A DNA stretch of 12,139 bases from Alistipes sp. (GTDB lineage: Bacteria > Bacteroidota > Bacteroidia > Bacteroidales > Rikenellaceae): contig JAFOXS010000040.1 in NCBI GenBank assembly GCA_017391665.1, forward strand, positions 1 to 12,139, in the 5' to 3' direction. The notes beneath the pieces were generated by a model. It made no database searches and had not been told where the DNA came from. It saw only the letters and a program-made list of their open reading frames with translations. The position numbers were made by a program, and so were the translations under genes. How positions within the stretch are numbered: the first letter of the stretch is position 1; each line of letters starts with the position of its first letter. Below are positions 6,534 to 12,139 of the stretch, in pieces.

Positions 6534-7862
6534 ATGGCTAAGGTTAAAAAGATACAGGATTTCAATCTTGCATATGCGATTCTTCGCTACTATGTAGATA
6601 TTACGCTCAAACTTTCGTATCGCAATATCCGATATGTAGGTCGTGAGAATATTCCTCAGGATGGAGCCGTAATATATGCTCCCAACCACACCAATGCGCT
6701 GATGGATGCGCTGGTTATTCTGGCGATGGATCGTCGTGCCAAGGTATTTGTTGCTCGTGCCGACATCTTCAAGATTCCTATCCTCGCAAAGATTTTCGCC
6801 TTCCTGAAGATTATGCCCATTATGCGTATGCGTGATGGTCTGGATGAGGTAAGACGCAATAATGAGACTATAGAAAAGGCTGTTGACGTGCTGCGTGACA
6901 AGGTGCCGTTCTGCATCTTCCCCGAGGGTCAGCATCAGGCCAAATATTCGTCACTACCCCTCTCGAAGGGTATCTTCCGCATTGCTTTCCAAGCGCAGGA
7001 GATGATGCCCGACGTACCTCTGTATATCGTTCCCGTGGGCATACGCTATGGCAACTTCTTCCGTTTCCGTTCTACGGTGAGCGTTCATGTGGTGGAGCCT
7101 ATCAATGTGGGTGAGTTTATCGCTGCACACAAGGAGCAGACTACGCAGGAGCAGATGAACATAATGCGTGAGGATCTGACCGAGCGCATGAAGTCGTCGA
7201 TTCTCTACATCCCCAACGACGACGATTATGAGGCAAAGTATGAGGTGTGTGCAACCATTGTAAAGGCTCAGGCTAAGAAGGTTAAGCAGTCGTCTGCGGA
7301 GCCTTTGCATGAGCTCGATGCTCACTTTCTGGCTAATCGCCTTACCGTTAAGCAGATTGATCGCTTGATGGATGAGCAGCCCGAGCGTGCGGCGGAGCTG
7401 TTGAAGCTGGGCCGAGAGGCTGCAGTGTTGCGTCGCAGTCGTCACATAAGCCTTGACTCAATCTCGATCAAGTATCCCGTATTGTCGCGTATTCTGAAGT
7501 TGTTGTTCTTCATTGTGGCGCTTCCCTATTGCATTCCCGTATCAGTGCTGACGCTGCCCATCAAGCTGGTATGCATGTTTGTCTGCCACCTGATGAAGGA
7601 TAAGGCTTTCCATAACTCGGCTCGCTATCTGGTGAACCTTGTGCTGTGGCCGATATTGATGATTATCTATGCGGTTATCGCCTATAGTTTCTTGCCATGG
7701 CAGTGGGTGCTGCCCGTTACGATTGTTCTGATGCCCGCACCTATTGTGGCTCATGAGACATGGCGAGTGTTGCGTGTTCTTATCTCGGATGTGAAGCTCT
7801 TGTTCTTTACCGAATTGCGAGATAAGTATGCTAAGATCAGAAATATAATGTTTAACATGTAA
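6534..7862 (+). CDS. Membrane-bound acyltransferase, glycerol-3-phosphate/lysophosphatidate type (LPLAT/PlsC superfamily)
   Basis: The 442-residue protein carries the acyltransferase blocks in its N-terminal half. Block I is PNHTNALMDAL with His52 and Asp58, block III is IFPEGQHQ with Glu131 at 129-133, and block IV is IVPVGIRYG (165-173). These proteins move an acyl chain to glycerol-3-phosphate or lysophosphatidate in membrane phospholipid synthesis, at the inner face of the membrane. The catalytic pair is spaced HX5D rather than the HX4D of classical PlsC, which fits the branch related to yeast Gat1/Sct1 glycerol-3-phosphate acyltransferases. The C-terminal part has two long hydrophobic stretches (about 318-352 and 365-407), each long enough to cross the membrane, after a charged middle region. 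Length exceeds that of simple PlsC (about 240 residues). It starts 3 nt after the BASS gene and is followed after 13 nt by an outer membrane protein gene. The exact acceptor is uncertain. Confidence 0.85.
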   Translation: MAKVKKIQDFNLAYAILRYYVDITLKLSYRNIRYVGRENIPQDGAVIYAPNHTNALMDALVILAMDRRAKVFVARADIFKIPILAKIFAFLKIMPIMRMRDGLDEVRRNNETIEKAVDVLRDKVPFCIFPEGQHQAKYSSLPLSKGIFRIAFQAQEMMPDVPLYIVPVGIRYGNFFRFRSTVSVHVVEPINVGEFIAAHKEQTTQEQMNIMREDLTERMKSSILYIPNDDDYEAKYEVCATIVKAQAKKVKQSSAEPLHELDAHFLANRLTVKQIDRLMDEQPERAAELLKLGREAAVLRRSRHISLDSISIKYPVLSRILKLLFFIVALPYCIPVSVLTLPIKLVCMFVCHLMKDKAFHNSARYLVNLVLWPILMIIYAVIAYSFLPWQWVLPVTIVLMPAPIVAHETWRVLRVLISDVKLLFFTELRDKYAKIRNIMFNM

Positions 7863-7875
7863 ATCTTTACTTAAT

Positions 7876-9279
7876 ATGAGATATATTTTTACTCTCCTCC
7901 TTTCTACCCTTATGGCCGTGTCGGCTTTGGCGCAGGAGTCTTCGAAGCAGGAGATCGTTAAGACAGGTTATAACTTCGGCCCGCTGCCCGCTGTAGCATT
8001 CGATGCAGATAAGGGTTTTCAGCTGGGTGCGTTGCTCAATATCTACGATTTTGGCGATGGATCGACATACCCTAACACTCGCCAGCAGTGGTACTTCGAG
8101 GCGTCGTTCTTCACCAAAGGTTCACAGCTCTTCGTGGTATCGTACGACAACCGATTTTTGATCCCTGGTGTGCGTTGGTCATCGACATTCACACTCACCA
8201 ACGATAAGGCTATGGACTTCTATGGTTTCAATGGTTATATGTCCTACTACGATCATGCGCAGGTGGCTGCAGGTAAGGATAAGGCTAATCACAACGATTA
8301 TATCTATACTCCGAAGTACCGCGTCAATCGCCTTGCGATGCTTTTTAAGTCCGATTTTACGGGTAACATCTGGCAGAACAAGCTGTTCTGGGAGGCCGGC
8401 TACCACCTGAGCTATATCAAGCAGGGTTATAAGGATGAGCAGGCTCTGAATCTCGAGAAGATCAATAAGAATAAGGAGGATTATAAGATGTTCCCCGCTA
8501 ATGAGACCCCTGTTTTTGATCTGTATCGCCGTTGGGGTATTATCTCCGAGGATGAGGCCTGGGGTGGCTGGAATAGCACAGTGCGTCTGGGCTTGTTGTT
8601 CGATACACGCGATAAGGAGGGTGCTCCCTCGCGCGGTGTGTGGGCCGAGGCTCATGCTACACTTGCTCCCAAGTGGTTGGGTACGACAAACCCCTACTAT
8701 CGCTACTCTATGACTTTCCGCCACTATCTGCCCATCGTGAAGAACGATATTTTGACCTTTGCCTATCGTTTGAACTACGAGGGTACGATCGGTAAGACGG
8801 CACCCTACTATGTGCTGCCTTTTATTACCGTTATGGGTCCTTCATACGATCGCGATGGTATGGGAGGCTACCGCACAATCCGTGGTTTGATGCGTAACCG
8901 TGTGCAGGGTCTCGACGTTGCATCGTATAATGCTGAGTTGCGTTGGCGCTTTGTGAATTTCGCATTGTGGAATCAGAATATTGCCTTCGGTCTTAGCGCA
9001 TTCAGCGATGGTACGATGGTAACACGCAACTACGATATGTCGTTTAAGGGTGAGGAGCAGCATCGTGCCGAGTATGACGAATATATGGCTCGCACAGGCA
9101 ATCGCACCTCTGACCGTCCTCACATCACCGTTGGTGCTGGTCTGCGTTTTATTATGAACCAGAACTTTATCGTGGCCTTCGAGTATGGATTGCCCGTGAG
9201 CAAGTTCAGCAAGGATGAGCTGATCAAGAATCAGGATGGCGACGGCGCCTTCTATATCAATACGGGATTCCTCTTCTAA
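7876..9279 (+). CDS. Omp85-superfamily (BamA/TamA-like) outer membrane barrel without POTRA domains
   Basis: This 467-residue protein starts with a signal peptide (cleavage after ALA at 17-19). The mature chain begins almost at once with the barrel opening typical of the surface-antigen (D15) domain: NFGPLPAVAFDADKGFQLGA. Alternating aromatic and polar strands continue to the end. GYRTIRGLMRNR contains IRGL (335-338), corresponding to the conserved (V/I)RG(F/Y) motif of the lid loop that folds into Omp85 barrels, and the chain ends in FLF with the terminal Phe expected of an outer-membrane barrel. There is no room for POTRA domains, so this is not BamA itself. Its job is unknown: such short Omp85 proteins have been linked to protein or lipid export in some cases. 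It lies 13 nt after an acyltransferase gene and 21 nt before a DUF819 gene. That context suggests, but does not show, an envelope lipid role. The family call is good; the function is inferred. Confidence 0.8.
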   Translation: MRYIFTLLLSTLMAVSALAQESSKQEIVKTGYNFGPLPAVAFDADKGFQLGALLNIYDFGDGSTYPNTRQQWYFEASFFTKGSQLFVVSYDNRFLIPGVRWSSTFTLTNDKAMDFYGFNGYMSYYDHAQVAAGKDKANHNDYIYTPKYRVNRLAMLFKSDFTGNIWQNKLFWEAGYHLSYIKQGYKDEQALNLEKINKNKEDYKMFPANETPVFDLYRRWGIISEDEAWGGWNSTVRLGLLFDTRDKEGAPSRGVWAEAHATLAPKWLGTTNPYYRYSMTFRHYLPIVKNDILTFAYRLNYEGTIGKTAPYYVLPFITVMGPSYDRDGMGGYRTIRGLMRNRVQGLDVASYNAELRWRFVNFALWNQNIAFGLSAFSDGTMVTRNYDMSFKGEEQHRAEYDEYMARTGNRTSDRPHITVGAGLRFIMNQNFIVAFEYGLPVSKFSKDELIKNQDGDGAFYINTGFLF

Positions 9280-9300
9280 TTACGAAGAGAAGATTAAAAT

Positions 9301-10464
9301 ATGGCCGTCATCAACATCATACTCCTTGTTGCTATCTTTTGTATTACGCCGGCAGGTGTGATATGGCTTTGTCGCCGATATGCATGGCTGGGCAAGCTGG
9401 GGCCTATAATGGTGCTCTATGGCGTTGGAATGGTTGTAGGTAATCTGCCATTTATGCCCGAGCAGATTGCTGTGGTGCAGGATATCCTGCCTAATGTAAT
9501 GATTCCGCTGGCTATACCTATGATGCTCTATGGCTGCCACTTCTCGCGTGGTGAGGCAGGTCTGCAACTGAAGATTGTCGCAAGTGGATTCCTGTCGGTT
9601 TGTGCTGCGGTGACGATTGGTTATCTGTTATTTGGTCAGCATATTGCCGAGGGTGACAAGGTGGGCGGTATTATTACCGGCATGTACACCGGCGGAACGC
9701 TCAATGCTGCCGCCCTGCAAACCATATTCAAGATAAAGAGTGAAACGTATATCCTGATAAACTCGTACGATATAGTTATTTCATTTGCCTATTTCGTATT
9801 TCTGTTCGGCTTTGGTATCAAGATGTTCCGCCGACTTTATGGTCAGGGTGCAGCCATTGCCGAGGATGGTGGCGAAGATGTTGATGCGCAGTCAGAGGCT
9901 CAGGGGTCAAATCCCTATAAGTCCCTACTCAAGCGCGAGGGCATGAAACAGCTGGGCAAGATTATGGGTGTAACGCTCGTTGTGGTGGCTCTGTCGGCTG
10001 CGGCGACGCTTCTGGTGCCCGATGACTGGTTTATGGTGGTCTTCATTCTTACGCTTACGACACTGGGCGTTGTGTGCTCTTTCATTGCTCCCATTCGCCG
10101 TCTTGAGCTAAGCTACGATGTAGGAATGTACTTTATCTACATCTTCAGCATCACGATTGCATCGATGGCAGACTTCTCGAATCTCGATCTTGTGGGAGGT
10201 GTGAATCAGTTGGCGTTTATGGTTGTGGCGGTGTTTATCTCGTTGTTTATCCATGCGCTGCTGTGTCGTCTGATGCGAGTGGATGCCGATTCGATGATGA
10301 TATCGTCGGTGGCCTTTATCAACTCTCCCCCATTTGTGCCTATGGCATCGGCTGCAATGCACAACAAAAAGGCTCTTGTGACGGGCTTGGGTGCGGGCAT
10401 TGTAGGATATGCAATAGGAAATCATCTGGGAGTACTGATGTCGCAGTTGCTATCGATGTTTTAA
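9301..10464 (+). CDS. DUF819-family integral membrane protein
   Basis: The 387-residue protein consists of two similar hydrophobic halves joined by an acidic, polar loop (about 183-205). The first half carries GGIITGMYTGGTLNAAAL (122-139), the glycine-rich GGT/SxN motif of DUF819 (the family of Bacillus YjcL). The second half carries a related broken-helix stretch, NSPPFVPMASAAM (341-353). The inverted-repeat layout and paired glycine/proline breaks resemble secondary transporters with discontinuous helices. The family function is not established, so transport is inference. It is the last gene of the four-gene run, 21 nt after the Omp85 barrel gene, and is followed by a strong terminator. The start is ATG at 9301; the leader is AT-rich. 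Confidence 0.85.
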   Translation: MAVINIILLVAIFCITPAGVIWLCRRYAWLGKLGPIMVLYGVGMVVGNLPFMPEQIAVVQDILPNVMIPLAIPMMLYGCHFSRGEAGLQLKIVASGFLSVCAAVTIGYLLFGQHIAEGDKVGGIITGMYTGGTLNAAALQTIFKIKSETYILINSYDIVISFAYFVFLFGFGIKMFRRLYGQGAAIAEDGGEDVDAQSEAQGSNPYKSLLKREGMKQLGKIMGVTLVVVALSAAATLLVPDDWFMVVFILTLTTLGVVCSFIAPIRRLELSYDVGMYFIYIFSITIASMADFSNLDLVGGVNQLAFMVVAVFISLFIHALLCRLMRVDADSMMISSVAFINSPPFVPMASAAMHNKKALVTGLGAGIVGYAIGNHLGVLMSQLLSMF

Positions 10465-10494
10465 TCTTAGACAATATAGAGATGTAATTAAACT

Positions 10495-10530
10495 AAAAAC
10501 CCGCCTATCTTTCGAGATAAGCGGGTTTTT
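10495..10530. terminator. Bidirectional Rho-independent terminator
   Basis: AAAAACCCGC (10495-10504) and its complement (10521-10530) flank an inner TATCT/AGATA stem. One C/A mismatch separates the two stems and TTCG forms the tetraloop. With A residues on one side and T residues on the other it can end transcription from both the DUF819 gene (plus strand, stop at 10464) and the convergent propeller gene (minus strand, stop at 10550). Confidence 0.93.
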
Positions 10531-10549
10531 AAGCGTTATTGCGGTTGTG

Positions 10550-11857
10550 TTACTTTGTAACCTTTACGCACTTCATTGTAGTCTGATTACGGATCAAAAG
10601 CATGCCGTCAGCCAATGCCATAGGAGCCCAATTGCCCATAGCACCACGAGGAGCAGCACCGCTATTATCTACGAGCAGGTCGGCCTTTGAGATAGGCTTG
10701 AAGCCCTCAGCGCTGGGCTCGATAAGATAGAGCGAATTTGCGCCATCAGTAGCCAGGATAAGGCCATCGGCATAGATCATGCTACCCTTGTCGAAATTAG
10801 GTGCACGCTTAGTCTTCCACAGCACGTTGCCATCCATATCCATGCAGCACAAGCCATCACGACGACTATTTGTACCATACTGTGCATAGAAGTAGCCATT
10901 GTGCAGGAGTGCAGGCTTGGTCTGATCACCGAACTCAACGGTGGTGTAAAGCTCCTTAACAGAGAATGTGCCGTTGGCCTCCTTATTTACCTGAATCATC
11001 GTTGCACCACGATCGTAGCCACCCACGATGAGTAGCTTATTGTCGCCAGCCTCGGTTACGGGTGAGCAAGAGATGATACACATCCACTCGTCGTATGACC
11101 ACAACTTCTTACCAGTCTTGGGATCGAAGCCTACAACGCAACCCTTCTTCATCTCAGCACCGCGGTTCATCACGGGGTCAGTAGAAGAGATAACCATACA
11201 GATGTGATCCTCGCCAGAGATATTCACTACGGTAGGACTTGCATACGATGTCTCGCCCAATGCGGGTGATTTCCAAACCTCCTCGCCGGTGAGCTTGTTG
11301 AATGCTACAACACCAACATCAGTAGTCTGTGCCAATACATAGACCATATCGCCATATACCAAAGGAATCTGCGACACTGCCCACACGGGGAAGCGGCCAC
11401 CGCCATAGTCCTGGAAGATATTCTTTGTCCATACGGGCTTGCCAGTTGTGGTATCGAAGCAGTTGAGCTCGCCGTTGTGACCGCAAGAATATACATACTT
11501 ACCGTCGATCGTAGGCACACTGCGTGAGCCGGGGAACATCACCGCACCTGTCGAGGGGTATGAGTACGACCACACCTCCTTGCCGGTTGCAAGCTCCATG
11601 CAACGCATAGTCTCTGTCTCCTTCTCTGCATCACGGTCGAGAAGATAAACCTTGCCATCCTGTACTACGGGACCTCCATAGCCAATACCTACCTTTGTCT
11701 CCCACACAACCTCGGGACCCTCGGCGGGCCACTCACGAAGGAGGTTCTTCTGCGGAGAGTGCAAATCTGCTGTCGGGCCAAGATAATAGGGCCAATCCTG
11801 CGCTGATGCCGTCACTGCGGCGGCCATCAATGCCAATGTAAATAAAATTTTTCTCAT
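10550..11857 (-). CDS. Secreted PQQ-like beta-propeller repeat protein
   Basis: This 435-residue protein has a type I signal peptide (cleavage after ASA at 17-19) and begins DWPYYLGP, like the DWPxxxGP opening common in secreted quinoprotein-like propellers. Eight propeller repeats can be placed at about 62-101, 113-148, 162-198, 206-258, 264-306, 313-352, 358-395 and 411-434. Several end in the TGKxxW blade motif (TGKEVW, TGKPVW, TGEEVW, TGKKLW). No dehydrogenase catalytic region, lipobox or anchor is seen, so it may be a periplasmic scaffold, binding protein or redox protein rather than an enzyme. It has ten Cys residues (86, 125, 133, 220, 240, 260, 264, 337, 338, 430), including a vicinal pair at 337-338, which is many for an exported protein. 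A paralogous gene lies directly upstream in the same orientation. The stop at 10550 faces the bidirectional terminator. The fold is secure; the function and cofactor are unknown. Confidence 0.85.
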   Translation of the reverse strand: MRKILFTLALMAAAVTASAQDWPYYLGPTADLHSPQKNLLREWPAEGPEVVWETKVGIGYGGPVVQDGKVYLLDRDAEKETETMRCMELATGKEVWSYSYPSTGAVMFPGSRSVPTIDGKYVYSCGHNGELNCFDTTTGKPVWTKNIFQDYGGGRFPVWAVSQIPLVYGDMVYVLAQTTDVGVVAFNKLTGEEVWKSPALGETSYASPTVVNISGEDHICMVISSTDPVMNRGAEMKKGCVVGFDPKTGKKLWSYDEWMCIISCSPVTEAGDNKLLIVGGYDRGATMIQVNKEANGTFSVKELYTTVEFGDQTKPALLHNGYFYAQYGTNSRRDGLCCMDMDGNVLWKTKRAPNFDKGSMIYADGLILATDGANSLYLIEPSAEGFKPISKADLLVDNSGAAPRGAMGNWAPMALADGMLLIRNQTTMKCVKVTK

Positions 11858-11893
11858 TGTTTTATGAATTTTGTGTATAAAATTTCACTATTA

Positions 11894-11924
11894 CAAAGTA
11901 AGTCGTTTTTTGTCAATCTACGAA
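11894..11924 (-). promoter_or_regulatory. Candidate promoter of the propeller gene
   Basis: On the minus strand, TTACTTTG (11894-11901) is close to the Bacteroidetes -7 consensus TAnnTTTG, with one mismatch at the second position. TTCG (11921-11924) sits 19 bp upstream as a three-of-four match to the -33 TTTG. The leader to the ATG at 11857 would be about 30 nt. Together with the upstream terminator at 12019-12051, this suggests that the gene is transcribed on its own. The remaining DNA between 11925 and 12018 is AT-rich and shows nothing else clear. Confidence 0.45.
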
Positions 11925-12018
11925 CATTGTATGCGTTAAAGCGAAAAAATTACCCTTTTCGACGAAAAAACTGTGGTAAAATGTGAAAATAATTGACTTA
12001 ACGCGAGCTATTACTTTC

Positions 12019-12051
12019 AAAAAAAAGTCTGCCAACAAATGTCGGCAGACT
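12019..12051 (-). terminator. Rho-independent terminator of the right-edge propeller gene
   Basis: AGTCTGCC (12026-12033) pairs with its complement (12044-12051). In the minus-strand RNA the stem extends by a G-U, an A-U and a C-G pair to an AUUU loop. A run of eight A residues on the plus strand (12019-12026), which is the U tract on the minus strand, follows. It lies 22 nt past the stop at 12074. Confidence 0.88.
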
Positions 12052-12073
12052 CTCGAATCCAAAATTAATTATG

Positions 12074-12139
12074 CTATTTTGTAACCTTAACACACATCAT
12101 TTTCGAGTGGTTGCGAATAAGCAACATACCATCGGCCAA
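12074..12139 (-). CDS. C-terminal fragment of a second PQQ-like propeller protein (partial, runs off right edge)
   Basis: The last 21 codons and a TAG stop (12074-12076) are visible on the minus strand and read LADGMLLIRN-HSKMM-CVKVTK. This matches the C-terminus of the neighbouring propeller protein (residues 415-435) at 17 of 21 positions, aligned without gaps and ending at the same residue. Most of the shared residues use different codons, so this is a true protein-level paralog and not a recent DNA copy. A terminator follows 22 nt downstream. The rest of the gene lies outside the window, so its length and signal peptide cannot be judged. Confidence 0.85.
   Translation of the reverse strand: MADGMLLIRNHSKMMCVKVTK

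Noticed and set aside
6333..6935. 200-codon open frame on the minus strand
   Set aside because: It spans the junction of two well-supported plus-strand genes and has no motif, promoter or terminator of its own.
8179..8724. 181-codon open frame on the minus strand
   Set aside because: It is antisense to the Omp85 barrel gene, and its product looks like random translation with no motif.
11942..11961. Imperfect short inverted repeat CGAAAA/TTTTCG
   Set aside because: The arms are only 6 bp in AT-rich DNA and no T tract follows. It is expected by chance, and the better terminator lies at 12019-12051.

Overview
The window looks like chromosomal DNA from a member of the order Bacteroidales. Three things point there: promoter-like elements of the Bacteroidetes type (TAnnTTTG at -7), AT-rich leaders with no Shine-Dalgarno sequence, and a gene set typical of gut or oral Bacteroidales (golvesin-domain amidase, biotin-carrying pyruvate carboxylase B/oxaloacetate decarboxylase alpha, an HX5D-type acyltransferase with C-terminal membrane segments, a POTRA-less Omp85 barrel). 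I cannot name the genus. No tRNA, rRNA, insertion sequence, phage gene or CRISPR array is visible.

Layout. (1) 3280 down to 1, minus strand: a sodium:solute symporter gene overlaps by 8 nt a secreted N-acetylmuramoyl-L-alanine amidase that runs off the left edge. The pair looks translationally coupled and suggests processing of peptidoglycan in the periplasm with uptake of a product. (2) 3281-3450: a compact divergent promoter region with one TATCTTTG element on each strand and a perfect 15-bp palindrome in the symporter leader. (3) 3451-5331, plus strand: a monocistronic carboxyltransferase plus biotin-carrier gene, closed by a strong terminator at 5354-5397. (4) 5577-10464, plus strand: four tightly spaced genes (gaps of 3, 13 and 21 nt) for a bile acid:sodium symporter-family protein, a glycerol-3-phosphate/lysophosphatidate-type acyltransferase, an Omp85-type outer membrane barrel and a DUF819 membrane protein. 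They end at a bidirectional terminator (10495-10530). (5) 11857 down to 10550, minus strand: a secreted eight-repeat PQQ-like beta-propeller protein. Upstream of it, at the right edge, lies the last 21 codons of a second, paralogous propeller gene with its own terminator (12019-12051), so this is a tandem gene family.

Most of the window is ordinary metabolic and envelope gene content. The parts most worth a second look are the unexplained BASS/acyltransferase/Omp85/DUF819 operon, the tandem propeller paralogs, the amidase fold split by a golvesin-type domain next to its transporter, and the palindrome in the symporter leader. I see no clear sign of a wholly new defence or mobile system. All stretches without a gene are shorter than 300 bases.
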